Origin: Candidatus Gagatemarchaeum stordalenia
GTDB taxonomy: Archaea; Thermoproteota; Nitrososphaeria; Nitrososphaerales; Gagatemarchaeaceae
Assembly: GCA_003164815.1 (NCBI GenBank)
Contig: PLUF01000069.1
Location: 1 to 64,000, forward strand
DNA: 64,000 nucleotides
Direction: 5' to 3'
In this document: positions 8,216-17,003 of the stretch, one piece after another
Layout of the letters: each line of letters opens with the position of its first letter
How positions within the stretch are numbered: the stretch's first letter is position 1
Made by a program: the position numbers and the translations under genes
Notes under the pieces: model-generated
What the model was told of the DNA's origin: nothing
What the model saw: only the letters and a program-made list of their open reading frames with translations
Database searches by the model: none

Positions 8216-8356
8216 CGCTCGGCGGGAATGCTATATAGAGTCGACCATGTCTTCTCTGGGGAGACGCTTGTCTCGTCTTCACGAGACGCCCGACTATCTC
8301 ATCGCGTCCCGTCTTTCCGAGACATCCCGAAGCTCACGTCTCGAGATTCCGAGACG
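8211..8356. repeat. Cluster of GAGAC/GTCTC hairpin motifs
   Basis: Within about 145 bp the pentamer GAGAC or its complement GTCTC occurs at least seven times. Two pairs make perfect 7-bp stems: GTCTCGT-cttc-ACGAGAC (8270-8287) and CGTCTCG-agattc-CGAGACG (8337-8356). A third possible pairing, GAGAC-gctt-GTCTC (8261-8274), competes with the first. This is far denser than chance and lies in a 520-bp gap without genes. It could be a binding-site array, a structured RNA or an end of a mobile element. Confidence 0.55.
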
Positions 8357-8479
8357 CGCCGAATTTGGCCTCTTATGAGAGAATTTCAGGGAAACACGTG
8401 ATAATCACAAAATCCTATCGGGCTATGAATGAACGTGACGGGGCGCCCACGCAGCTGGTTGCTATCATAGTGACCAGGC

Positions 8480-9325
8480 CTACGGGCCATCTGCTGTGAT
8501 CGCGTCTCCTATAATTGCCCAAGAATCGCCACCGAACGCCCAGGTCAGCGGCAGACTGGCTTGACTAATCGAGACCTGCCTGTATGCTTCGTTGAATGAC
8601 AGGTCTCCCCCACCCGCTATGACAGTGAAGTTGGCGGGAGTCGCGCCGTCCCCGCCTCCTCTAATCCACGTCGAACTGATTAGGAGATCGTCTGGGTTTG
8701 ACGTGCAGATGGTGGCGGTCCCGCTATTCGTGGTTGCGCTCGATTCCGCGGCCTGTGGCACAGCGGTCCGCGCCGGGCACGCCACGGAAGGGTCGAACGG
8801 GGATGCGAAATTTGCTCCCGTGACTCCCAGAACGGAACAGCCGATGCTCCCAGAATTCGCGAATGTCGCAGTGATGTTGTCGCCAGTCAGGGGCGACGCA
8901 GATATCGCATACCATTCGTCGAGTGTGTCAGCTTGGGTCGCGGTGTAGTTGTACGCCGAGCTCGCTCTATGCTGCCACGACAGCCCTGCCGTGTCGGTCA
9001 CGCCAACTATAGGGCCCGCGTTTTCCTGCCCCACAATCATCACAAGAACGTCGTCCGGCTTCGATGTGGTAAGAGTATCCCCGCAAGACTTGCCCCCGTA
9101 CTGAGTCTGGGAGAATCCATCTAGGACCGGCGGGTGCGGGTGTGAAGTAACGCTCGACGAATTGGTGCTCGTTGAGCTGGTGCCAGTCGCGCTAGTGGTG
9201 TTGGTGGCGCTCGTTACCCCGTTGAATGTTACGGCAGAGTAGGTGAGCGTCGTCGTAAGAGTGATGATGAGGAAAATCATGATGATCATTGAGCCCAAAT
9301 TGCCAGGGACGTCACGATTTGCCAT
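8480..9325 (-). CDS. Membrane-anchored extracellular protein
   Basis: A 281-residue protein with an uncleaved N-terminal membrane segment (GSMIIMIFLIITLTTTLTYS, 11-30), a Ser/Thr/Asn-rich linker (about 35-65) and an extracellular beta-rich domain (about 70-281) containing four cysteines. The pattern PDDVLVMIVGQENAG...VTDTAGLSW...DEWYAISASPL recurs in archaeal surface proteins of unknown role. The domain contains two half-repeats (DDVLVMIVG and DDLLISSTW). Start: ATG, with the hydrophobic segment at the usual distance. It is the first gene on the right of the gene-poor stretch. Ligand and function are unknown. Confidence 0.7.
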   Translation of the reverse strand: MANRDVPGNLGSMIIMIFLIITLTTTLTYSAVTFNGVTSATNTTSATGTSSTSTNSSSVTSHPHPPVLDGFSQTQYGGKSCGDTLTTSKPDDVLVMIVGQENAGPIVGVTDTAGLSWQHRASSAYNYTATQADTLDEWYAISASPLTGDNITATFANSGSIGCSVLGVTGANFASPFDPSVACPARTAVPQAAESSATTNSGTATICTSNPDDLLISSTWIRGGGDGATPANFTVIAGGGDLSFNEAYRQVSISQASLPLTWAFGGDSWAIIGDAITADGP

Positions 9326-9550
9326 CTAATGGCGCTCCAACGACTCACCACTCCTGCCTGAGGCGAAAAGGGTATCGGCCCCTTGAAAACTAGGGTCGCA
9401 AGCGAATCGCACCAAATTCTGGATTCAAATCAAGCAACACCTCATTTGACTTCCTACGGGAGCTGTTGTCATCCCCTGATGACTGTACAACCCAATCCTT
9501 CTTGCAATACCATCGGTTGGAATTTCCGGACTCTGCCCGAACAAGAGAGA

Positions 9551-9742
9551 CTACATCAGCATCCCGGAGAGGTGCGCGATAGAGCTTCGGAAGTACGGGT
9601 TCTCCCTCATCACGTGCGCAACGAGGCCGATACTGGTCAGCCCGAACATAATCGCGAACAGTAACACGCTCATCTCGCATATGTTGAACAACTCCGATGA
9701 CATCGAGGCTTCGGCGGGGTTCTTCATGGGTAGGACCTCCAT
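9551..9742 (-). CDS. Possible small membrane protein
   Basis: From the ATG at 9742 the frame gives 63 residues with one clear membrane segment (EMSVLLFAIMFGLTSIGLVA), a positively charged turn and a short tail. A longer frame from GTG 9811 is possible. There is no recognised family, and longer frames overlap on the same strand, so this is a modest candidate supported mainly by the membrane segment. Confidence 0.35.
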   Translation of the reverse strand: MEVLPMKNPAEASMSSELFNICEMSVLLFAIMFGLTSIGLVAHVMRENPYFRSSIAHLSGMLM

Positions 9743-9993
9743 CGCTGACTCTCTCAGGCGGCTCTCTGTCGGCGAGGCGATGATCCAGATCAACTCCCCG
9801 AAGCCACTCACTCCTATCCGGTGTAGGGTGGGAGCGATTGGGGTGGCCCATTAGAACTTCTCCCTGTCTACTCTGCTACCGGTTTGGGGTAGTAGTTTTG
9901 GTTAATCACAAATAATCTCTTGTTTCCTCAGAGCAAACCACAGTTGAGAGGAAAAATCGCCCTGCCGATACAAGCAGACCCGAATCAAGGTCC

Positions 9994-10010
9994 TTGAGCT
10001 ACGAGCTCAA
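9994..10010. promoter_or_regulatory. Inverted repeat upstream of surface propeller gene
   Basis: TTGAGCT-acg-AGCTCAA is a perfect 7-bp dyad. It ends 17 bases before the TATA-like TTAAATAC (10027-10034) of the gene starting at 10067, where an activator or repressor could bind near the TBP/TFB site. Confidence 0.45.
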
Positions 10011-10066
10011 ATCGCCCGGGGCATCGTTAAATACTCTTTTCCGTCGACACGGCGCAGGGTTCGTTT

Positions 10067-11269
10067 GTGAAAGCCAAGGCCACCAAGTTCTTGGGGTTCA
10101 TGATCATTCTGCTCTTTGCTCTGTCGGCGGCCAATACGGTTCGTGCCATCGGTGTGACCACAACAGTAACTGTAGGGAGCAATCCCGTCGGAGTAGCCTA
10201 TGATCCCGCCACGCATGAGGTCTTCGTGGCCAATTACCAGAGCGACGACGTCCAGATCTTCTCAGACAGCACGAACGCGGTCGTCGCCGACATAACAGGG
10301 CTTCCCGGCGTATACGACCTGGCCTATGATTCCGGCAAGGGCGAGATGTGGGTAACGGGCGGCACCGTGGCCTATGCCATATCGGACGCCACCAAAGCCA
10401 TCGTCGGAAACGTGACTGATGTCTTGCCTAACCTGACGCGCATAGCTTACGATTCTGGTAAAGGGGAAATATTCGTATCTGCATCTGCCTACGACGTCCC
10501 AACCCCCGACGTGGTCCAGGTCATATCAGACAGCAGCAACAAGGTCGTCGATAACATAACAACCCAGACCCCATTCGCGATGGTCTATGATTCAGCCAAA
10601 GGGGAAATATTCCTTTCACAATCTAACGGCGAAGCTGGAGGCGCCAACATTGCGGTCATATCAGATACGACAAATTCCGTCAACACGACCATACCCGTCA
10701 GTGGCACTGGGTTCTTGGCATATGATTCTGCCAAGGGCGAGATCTTCGCGCAGACCGGCTACACGGTCTCGGTCATATCGGACAGCAGCAACAAGGTCGT
10801 TGCCACCGTCAGCGGAGTGAACTTTGGATGGGAAGGGACCCTGGCATATGATTCTGGCAAAGGCGAGATATACATGAACGGGGAGAACCAGGTCGAAGTG
10901 ATTTCCGACAGCACCAACAAAGTGATAGGAACTTGGAACACCAGCTTCTCCCAGCCTACGGGCATAGCTTACGATTCGGGAACTGGCGAGATCTTCGCAG
11001 CGAATTCACTTATCCCTGGCACCGTAGCGGTGATATCAGACTCATCGAGCGGGACTTCAGTCTCGTCCACCTCCCCAACATCCAGCGTCACTTCTTCGAC
11101 CTCGAGTACGCCCACGACCACTTCCACATCTCCTACGACCTCGCCTAGCTCGAGCCAAGCATCCAGTACGTCCCTTTCTCTCTCCTACCTGCTTCTAGTC
11201 GCCGTGACGGCCGGAGTGATTCTGTCGCTGACCCTCGTCACCCTTCCGAGAACCAAGATCAGGGCCTGA
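10067..11269 (+). CDS. Surface YVTN-type beta-propeller protein
   Basis: A 400-residue protein with a signal peptide (KFLGFMIILLFALSAANTVRA), about seven repeats of the type AYDSGKGEIFV...VISDSSNKVVATV, a Ser/Thr-rich stalk (about 330-365) and a C-terminal membrane anchor (SYLLLVAVTAGVILSLTLV). The repeats match the YVTN/surface-layer beta-propeller family found on archaeal cell surfaces. The start is GTG; a TATA-like TTAAATAC (10027-10034) lies 33-40 bases upstream. It is probably heavily glycosylated on the stalk. Partners are unknown. Confidence 0.8.
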   Translation: MKAKATKFLGFMIILLFALSAANTVRAIGVTTTVTVGSNPVGVAYDPATHEVFVANYQSDDVQIFSDSTNAVVADITGLPGVYDLAYDSGKGEMWVTGGTVAYAISDATKAIVGNVTDVLPNLTRIAYDSGKGEIFVSASAYDVPTPDVVQVISDSSNKVVDNITTQTPFAMVYDSAKGEIFLSQSNGEAGGANIAVISDTTNSVNTTIPVSGTGFLAYDSAKGEIFAQTGYTVSVISDSSNKVVATVSGVNFGWEGTLAYDSGKGEIYMNGENQVEVISDSTNKVIGTWNTSFSQPTGIAYDSGTGEIFAANSLIPGTVAVISDSSSGTSVSSTSPTSSVTSSTSSTPTTTSTSPTTSPSSSQASSTSLSLSYLLLVAVTAGVILSLTLVTLPRTKIRA

Positions 11270-11400
11270 TTAACACCAAGATATCGACCTTCATCGATTG
11301 GCGGTCTCCATTGAACACGAAACGTTCTAATTTCGGCGACCCAAGTCATGCTAGAAACGTCTAGGCGCGCATGCCCTTCCATTCGGTGATCCCTTCACTC

Positions 11401-12567
11401 TCATGCGACATCAAAAAGCGGGTCGAACTTGATCAACTTGTGCTCTTGAAACCTTGAAGGATTCAGCATGTCCACATCAATCGCAGATGCCTTCTTGTTC
11501 AGCGCAATGTCGCACATGACCTCGCCAACCGAAGGAGCGATTTTGAAACCCTGCCCACTAAAACCGGCCGCAACATAGATGCCACTGACGCCAGGCATCT
11601 CGCCAATTATAGGCTGGTAGTCGGGGCTGTCATCCGATACGCAAGCATACGACCCTCGAAAAGCTGCGTTCTCTAGCCCTGGATAAAGAGAACCTCTCTC
11701 CAAGAATGCGTCGATCTTCGAGAGCGGGATGGTATCTTCATGATCGTCCGGATCTATCGAAAGATCGCTCTGGGAATACATCTCGATTGTGGGTTCGAAG
11801 ATTCCAATATCAGTGAAGTGTGAGTCCTGTGCGTGAACGCTGGAGAAGTTCACGTAGTCGATCAAGGTCATGTGTTCGCCCTTGAAACTATCCGGTCGCT
11901 TCAACGTGCACAGACCTGCCCAGCTGTTCATGATGGGCAAGTCCATCCCGGCCGTGTTTAGGAGAGGGCGTGTCCACGCCCCGCATGCACAGATTACGGC
12001 AGGAGTCCTTATGGTGCCTCGCTCTGTCAATACAGCGGTGATATTGTCCTTTTCTCTTTCGAGCCCTGTAACGGTGGTATGCTGGAAGAGCCTCGTGCCG
12101 AAGGTCCTGGATGCCTCAACGAGTCCTTGAACTGCCGTACGACTGTCGACGAAACCACCGTCTTCCTCATAGCACGCTCCGTAGAACTTCTCTTGAAAGA
12201 ACTCCGGTGCGACGCCCTTTATCTCCGCTGAGTCAAGTATCGATGGAAATAACCCATACCTCTTTTGTGATGAAACATTCTTCTCCCATTTCGGCGCCAG
12301 GCGTTCAGGATAGGCATACATCATCCCCACCCTGTGATAGACAGGAGAAGCGTTCTCCACCAACATGTCAAAATCTCGGAAGAACTTCCAGGACTTCGCA
12401 GTCATCCTTGCCATTGGTTCGATTGTGTAATACTGAGGTGTGTTGCCGTGAGACACACCTGATGCGCCATTGGAAATGGTCGATTTCTCTAGAAGGACCA
12501 CAGTTCCGCTGCCGGATTTGGCGAGGTTGTAAGCGATGCTCGCACCCATGATGCCCGCTCCAATCAC
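11401..12567 (-). CDS. FAD-dependent oxidoreductase, DAO family
   Basis: The protein begins with the FAD-binding dinucleotide motif IGAGIMGASIAYNLA, has the second beta strand ending in Glu (VVLLEKS), and ends with the DAO-family C-terminal motif GIYVAAGFSGQGFKIAPSVGE. The family oxidises amines or amino acids such as glycine or sarcosine with oxygen or another acceptor; the substrate cannot be told. The start is a problem: only GTG 12567 is available, yet the upstream in-frame codons (P-T-K-A-D-F-V) complete the usual first strand and contain no ATG, GTG or TTG. Either a non-canonical start is used or the 5' end has mutated. It is a single gene, with no linked transporter or dehydrogenase. 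Confidence 0.75.
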   Translation of the reverse strand: MIGAGIMGASIAYNLAKSGSGTVVLLEKSTISNGASGVSHGNTPQYYTIEPMARMTAKSWKFFRDFDMLVENASPVYHRVGMMYAYPERLAPKWEKNVSSQKRYGLFPSILDSAEIKGVAPEFFQEKFYGACYEEDGGFVDSRTAVQGLVEASRTFGTRLFQHTTVTGLEREKDNITAVLTERGTIRTPAVICACGAWTRPLLNTAGMDLPIMNSWAGLCTLKRPDSFKGEHMTLIDYVNFSSVHAQDSHFTDIGIFEPTIEMYSQSDLSIDPDDHEDTIPLSKIDAFLERGSLYPGLENAAFRGSYACVSDDSPDYQPIIGEMPGVSGIYVAAGFSGQGFKIAPSVGEVMCDIALNKKASAIDVDMLNPSRFQEHKLIKFDPLFDVA

Positions 12568-12755
12568 AACAAAATCTGCCTTCGTAGGAGGGTCAGGACT
12601 CAGCTCCGGTCCACCCCTTATTCCTCGGCAGGTCCATCTAAATCATTTCTCTCCATTTTTCAGTACACGACTTCCCAAATCTCAGGACGAAAGTCGCTCT
12701 GCCTTCCTTAGCGTGGCGCTAATGTTTGACGGCTGGACTCCATTCCGGTGAATCG

Positions 12756-12911
12756 ATGGCGGGCGAGACATGGGTCAGGGTGCAGATACACGGTCCGAGG
12801 GGATATGCAGACGTTGAGATGATTGCGGATACCGACGCTGCGTTGACGACGGTTCCTGAGCACGTCGTCAGGGCGGTGGGATTGATTCCGGCGGTCACCG
12901 TCGTCGGTTGA
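12756..12911 (+). pseudogene. Aspartyl protease stump fused to HerA remnant
   Basis: Fifty-one codons encode the start of a retropepsin-like protease closely resembling the intact gene at 39398: ADVEMIADTDAALTTVPEHV against RDVEMLVDTGALYTKLSPSL. Even the bases before the start match (GGTGAATC). The catalytic D-T-G is changed to D-T-D, and the frame stops after about half the domain. In the same frame, straight after the TGA, begins a HerA-type ATPase fragment, so two unrelated genes were joined here by a deletion. Confidence 0.6.
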
Positions 12912-13844
12912 AGCGAGGTCGCCGTCGTGATCATCGACAGGACAGGCGAGCACGCCGAGGCGCTCGCAGGCCTGCCCTACTGTACCGTCTATGCTCCCGG
13001 CAGGAACCTCCACCTCTCGCTGCTGGCTGCCGACCGGGGCTGGGACGCTGACGAGGCGGTCGAGGGGGCCATCGACACAATCTCCCACTATGTCCAGGTC
13101 TCCTATGAAGACGGCCAGCCGCTCGGCTTTCTGCAGCAGAAGATAGTCGGCAAGAGCATGGAGAGGCTGCAGGCCGACACCTCGAGGGGCGGGCAGCCGC
13201 GGATCTCCGACCTCATGGAGGCGGTCGAAGCATACAAGGAGGAGCGGCAGTTCTAGGGGCTCGCCGAGTCCCGGGAGTCTGTCCCCTCGAGGCTGAGGCC
13301 CCTGACGGTCGGCGCTGCAAAGAAGGTCTTCGACTCCGGGGAGACCCTCTCCCTCGAGACTTTCTTCGGGCCGGGCATCCACATCGTCGACCTTTCTCCC
13401 TTCAAGTTCGAGCACCCGAAGGACCTCGTATCGCAGGTCATCATCAAGCGCCTCTACCGGATGGCGAAGGAGAAGGAGCCTGTGGACTATCTCCGCCAGC
13501 TCCTCATCATCGACGAGGCGCACCACGTCGCGCCGGACAGGGGGAACCACAAGGGGTTTCTCGACGCGATGGTGGTCGAGAACAGGAAGTACGGCCAGGA
13601 GGTCCTCGTGGCGACGACCAGCCCTTCCCAGCTCTCGCAGTGGCTCCTCAAGAACATCTCCATCAAGGTCTGCCACCTGCCGAACGACGGCCGGGACATC
13701 GACCTGATGCTGCGGTTCATGGTGAACAAGTACGAGGAGGACAGGTTCGTCTCTGACTTCATCCTCCTGAAGATCGGCGAAGTCATGGTGCGCGTCTCGA
13801 CTCCGGACCACGTCGAGACGACCAAGGTGAAAGTCTCGGCATAG
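12912..13844 (+). pseudogene. herA: HerA-type ATPase fragment with internal stop
   Basis: One frame runs from 12912 to 13844, interrupted by a single TAG at 13254-13256. It contains the HerA/FtsK-like sequence VIIDRTGEHAEAL, a middle part, the Walker B motif LLIIDEAHHVA (about 13503), the sensor segment VLVATTSPSQLSQWLLKN, and the C-terminal beta hairpin MVRVSTPDHVETTKVKVS. The N-terminal HAS barrel and the Walker A loop are missing. HerA pumps DNA and works with NurA in end resection, or with Sir2 or nuclease partners in defence. With no P-loop and a stop in the middle this copy is dead. Its last 70 bases recur at 16808 and 23104. Confidence 0.75.
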
Positions 13845-14143
13845 GCTTGACGCTCTCGAGCGTCCTGGGATGATCATCGCCCGAAGGGCGCAGTACGCGT
13901 TCTTAGAATCCGCCAGGTCTCGGCGAGGATGGCAAAGAAATCCGTATCCAGCCGTCCACGGGCACCTCGGAAGGTCTCGCCCTGCGGAGAGCGGAGAGGT
14001 CACCTCATCGGGGTCGGTCACGCTCGCCTTCGAGGTTCTCCATTCGATCTGACCGAGCGCCAAGAGTTCACGGTCGTGAGTGTACACCTCCCAAGGCCGG
14101 CTCTGGCGAGTCGTTATATCAGCGGGGGCAATCGCCGCGTCCG

Positions 14144-15499
14144 ATGCTTCGCCGGGTCCTCTGGTACTGCAATGAGCTGTCGAGAAACCAGTGGGTTGGG
14201 CCCGAGAAGCTCAGACGACTTCAAGAGAAAAGGCTGAGAGAGATCATCAGCCATGCCTACAATAGCGTGCCTCTCTACAAGGAAAAGTTCGACGCCCAGG
14301 GGATCAAGCCGGAAGACATCAGGTCGCTGGAGGACCTCCGGAAACTTCCCTTCACAACGAAGCAAGAGGTCCGAGAAGGCATCCCCCACCGGAGCATAGC
14401 CAGGGGGTTTGATCTCCGGAACTGCATTCGAGCATCAACCTCTGGGACCAGCGGCGGCCCGATGCCCGTGTTCTACGACAAGAGGTTCTGGGACTACTGC
14501 CAGGCCGCCTGGATATTCAGGAAGCAGTGGGCAATCGGAGTCGAACCTTGGCAGAAGGTGTTGGTGATAGAATACAGCGCGCCCCCCAAGAGAGGTCAAG
14601 ACCGAAGCAGAGAGCCGGCGGAAGAGAGAAGAGAGTCTCGCGGAAGGGAAAGTCTGGGGCCGATAGTCCGTCTTCTGCGAGGTAGAAGAAGGAGCGTTCC
14701 CCTGTTTGATGATGCGAACCAGGTACTGACTCATATGTTGAGGTTCGATCCCAAGCTCGTCCGCGGTTCTCCGTCTTATCTCAGGTTGCTCGCAGAGGCG
14801 ATGGCTGACAGGGGAGTCGATGGCCTTGCCAACAGGGTCGTGAGAACCGAAGGGGAGCTCACGGACGTCGAAACGAGGCGATACCTCGAGTCGTCGTTCA
14901 AATGCAGGGTCTTCGACGAGTACTCTTCCTGGGATTTTGGGAACGGAGCTTGGGAGTGCACGAGAAGAGAGGGCTACCATATCGATGCGGACATGCTCAT
15001 CATGGAGGTGGTAAGGGGAGGTGAACAGGCCTCAGCTGGCGAAAGGGGAGAGATCGTCGTCACCAATCTCCTGAACTACGCCATGCCTCTGATAAGATAC
15101 AGGGTAGGGGACATAGGTATCCTCGACGACAAGTACTGCTCCTGCGGTCGAGGTCTACCGCTGTTGAAGTCCATCGAGGGAAGGATGGCCGACTGCTTTG
15201 CGCTCCCCGGCGGTCAACTGATCGCCCCGAGGACCATCATGACAGCAATACAAGGGTCTCCTGGGGTATCAAGATACCAGGCGGTGCAGGAGAGCATGAG
15301 CCAAGTCAGGATACAGCTGATGAAGAGAAAGAGTGAACCTGACGCGGCCAATGAAGAGCTCGTAGCCACGTGCCGCAGGATTCTGGGCGAGGATGTGGAG
15401 ATAGAGGTTTCAAACACCGAGAGAACAAATTTCAGGGCCAAATTCAGACCAGTGATATCAAAGGTCAGAGTGGCCGAGGAGCCTCGTATGACAGGATAG
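14144..15499 (+). CDS. Phenylacetate-CoA ligase (PaaK/CapK) family enzyme
   Basis: The 451-residue protein is an adenylate-forming enzyme of the PaaK/CapK group. It has the phosphate loop ASTSGTSGGP (97-106), the acceptor segment PLIRYRVGDIG, and a small cysteine pair (KYCSCGRGLPLL) common in this group. PaaK relatives activate aryl or acyl acids with ATP; many CapK members act in polysaccharide or lipid modification. The segment around 148-185 is unusually Arg/Glu-rich and may be an insertion. A TATA-like TTATATC (14114-14120) lies 24-30 bases before the ATG, so the mRNA is probably leaderless. It stands alone, with no phenylacetate pathway genes nearby. Confidence 0.8.
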   Translation: MLRRVLWYCNELSRNQWVGPEKLRRLQEKRLREIISHAYNSVPLYKEKFDAQGIKPEDIRSLEDLRKLPFTTKQEVREGIPHRSIARGFDLRNCIRASTSGTSGGPMPVFYDKRFWDYCQAAWIFRKQWAIGVEPWQKVLVIEYSAPPKRGQDRSREPAEERRESRGRESLGPIVRLLRGRRRSVPLFDDANQVLTHMLRFDPKLVRGSPSYLRLLAEAMADRGVDGLANRVVRTEGELTDVETRRYLESSFKCRVFDEYSSWDFGNGAWECTRREGYHIDADMLIMEVVRGGEQASAGERGEIVVTNLLNYAMPLIRYRVGDIGILDDKYCSCGRGLPLLKSIEGRMADCFALPGGQLIAPRTIMTAIQGSPGVSRYQAVQESMSQVRIQLMKRKSEPDAANEELVATCRRILGEDVEIEVSNTERTNFRAKFRPVISKVRVAEEPRMTG

Positions 15500-15679
15500 A
15501 AGCTCTGAGCATTTCGGGCGTCTCTAGGGAGGGACCTCCCTTCCCATGCGGCTGTCCAGCCAGACTATCCTCTTCTTCCTCTTCAGTACCATCTCGATGC
15601 GATACAGAGGATTAGCCTTGCTTCGCGCCAGGGCCGTGGAGAGTCGAGCAGAGCCTGATCGCCGAAGGCGGTCCACCGG

Positions 15680-15895
15680 CTAGAATGTCGCTTGAATGGT
15701 TGACAGCTCGTTCCGAGGGGGAGTGAACACAACAAGGGGCCCGGCCTGATCCGCCTTCCCCAGGATCCTGAAGAGCTTGGTCCCGCAGCTCGGGCACGTC
15801 CCCTGAAGCGCCCTTCTTCCGTTCCTCATCCGAACCTCAGACACCCCGTTCATCTCGCGCTTCGCCTTCTCTTTCATGCAGAATGCTTCGGTCAT
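15680..15895 (-). CDS. DUF5679-type small zinc-ribbon protein
   Basis: Starting at ATG 15895, this 71-residue protein has the DUF5679 pattern: AFCMKEKAKREMNG followed by RNGRRALQGTCPSCGTKLFR. The family normally has two C-x-x-C knuckles. Here the first pair is C-M-K-E, so one zinc ligand is lost while the second pair (CPSC) is intact. A TATA-like TTTATCGC on the minus strand (15918-15925) lies 23-30 bases upstream and supports this start over a longer frame from 16063. The tail after GKAD is not part of the family. The role of the family is not known. Confidence 0.65.
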   Translation of the reverse strand: MTEAFCMKEKAKREMNGVSEVRMRNGRRALQGTCPSCGTKLFRILGKADQAGPLVVFTPPRNELSTIQATF

Positions 15896-16087
15896 GAGCC
15901 TACTATCGTCCCCATGGCGATAAAGGGGACGTAGCCTAATCGTTTGAACCCGGGAATCAAGAAAACCCACTCGGGAAGCGGACGCCGGAGCCCCGCCAAT
16001 CCCGAAACTGCGACGGAGTTGGGCTGCGATCCGGGCGGGAAAGGCGAAGCCCACACCCAACAAATCACAGGTGCTTGGGCAGCAGGT

Positions 16088-16489
16088 CTACACCCTCTCC
16101 ACCCGCAGAGCGCGAACACCATCGAAGTCTACGTCCGCCCCTGTCACGAGTTTGGCGCCGAGCTCTAGCGCGGTCGCCGCCGCGAATGCGTCAGCCAGCG
16201 ACATGCTGTGCTCTGCCTTCAGGGAGGCTGCTCTCTTCCAGAGCGGCGAGACCGCGTTCACGGGGACGACCTTCACGCCATAGCTCCTCAAGCTCTCCTT
16301 CTTCTCTTCGGCGACCTCTCTGCTCTTCCTGTGAAGTATGTAGTATATCTCAGCAAGGTTCACGACATTGATCCATCCATCCAACCTCCCCTGCTCCACT
16401 TCCCGCAGCAGTCGAACCACTTCATCGGCACCCGTCTCACCAAGGTAGAGCTTTAGAAGCGATTGGCTGTCGAAGACGACGCCCTGCAT
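16088..16489 (-). CDS. vapC: VapC-type PIN toxin
   Basis: A 133-residue PIN ribonuclease with the four acidic residues in place: D7 (VVFDSQSLL), E47 (NLAEIYY), D100 (SLADAFAAA) and D119 (TGADVDF). VapC toxins cut tRNA or rRNA when freed from their antitoxin. It begins 7 bp after the stop of the AbrB-type antitoxin gene on the same strand, the classic antitoxin-first operon. The length is normal for the family, and no damage is visible. Confidence 0.85.
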   Translation of the reverse strand: MQGVVFDSQSLLKLYLGETGADEVVRLLREVEQGRLDGWINVVNLAEIYYILHRKSREVAEEKKESLRSYGVKVVPVNAVSPLWKRAASLKAEHSMSLADAFAAATALELGAKLVTGADVDFDGVRALRVERV

Positions 16490-16496
16490 GGAAAGC

Positions 16497-16751
16497 TCAC
16501 CGACGCCTGGTTGCGCGTTCTCTCACGCGCTCGACCGTCCGTGCCTCGTCGATCAGGTCTCCCGAGTTCATGCCGGTGAAGAGCCCCCTCAGAGAGCCCT
16601 TCTCCGCCAGCGGGTCGGGGAGGGGTTTCAACAGCACGCCTGCCTCTGTGTCCACGACCAGCACCTTTCTCCCTATCTTGTGCTTCCTCCTCAGCCGGAT
16701 CGGGATCGTGGCCTGCCCCTTCTTGGTAACCGTCACTATCGCTTCGGTCAT
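16497..16751 (-). CDS. vapB: AbrB/MazE-type antitoxin of VapBC pair
   Basis: The 84-residue protein starts with the swapped-hairpin DNA-binding core (VTKKGQATIPIRLRRKHKIG and KVLVVDTEAGVLLKPL) and ends in a basic tail that should wrap the toxin. It is expected to repress its own operon. The upstream DNA is AT-rich (TTAAGTATTA on the minus strand), about 30 bases before the ATG. Directly upstream lies a copy of the HerA 3' tail repeat. Confidence 0.8.
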   Translation of the reverse strand: MTEAIVTVTKKGQATIPIRLRRKHKIGRKVLVVDTEAGVLLKPLPDPLAEKGSLRGLFTGMNSGDLIDEARTVERVRERATRRR

Positions 16752-16807
16752 GAGTGGTAATACTGTGGCTAAAGTAATACTTAATCATTTTGCATTACCG
16801 AGCTCCC

Positions 16808-17000
16808 TGAGGCGATGGTGCGCGTCTCGACACCTGAGCCGGTCTCAACGATCAAGGTGAAGGTCTCTTAGTAGGCTCTTCGAGACGTATGGCTTCGCTC
16901 CTAGAGGTGCACAATCGAGCCGAGCGCACGGCCGCAACCAAAGCAGGCCGCTTGGCCGGCGGGAAGCTGCTGGCGAAGCGTCTCCACTTGTGGTCGCCCT
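16808..17000 (+). repeat. Dispersed repeat: HerA 3' tail, copy 2
   Basis: Bases 16814-16869 encode MVRVSTPEPVSTIKVKVS and a stop, matching the C-terminus of the HerA pseudogene at 13789. The next bases (TAGGCTCTTCGAGAC ... CAATCGAGC) match the repeat at 23104 for roughly another 70 bases, and GTGGTCGCC-CTCC near 16993 still matches after a gap. No other part of the ATPase is present. Confidence 0.7.
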
Positions 17001-17003
17001 CCT

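Noticed and set aside
7944-8282. Minus-strand frame of 112 codons upstream of the LAGLIDADG gene
   Set aside because: Ser/Pro-rich only because of the purine bias of the other strand; GTG start, no fold-like pattern, overlaps the real start at 7957.
9390-9851. Long minus-strand frame of 153 codons
   Set aside because: Charged, low-complexity translation with no hydrophobic pattern; the shorter frame with a membrane segment is the better candidate.
12708-14087. Long minus-strand frame of 459 codons antisense to the HerA remnant
   Set aside because: Asp/Leu/Arg-rich shadow of a GC-rich gene; the plus strand has recognisable HerA and protease motifs.
13845-14143. Gap before the PaaK-like gene
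   Set aside because: Short frames on both strands lack any family pattern; only the TATA box at 14114 is supported.
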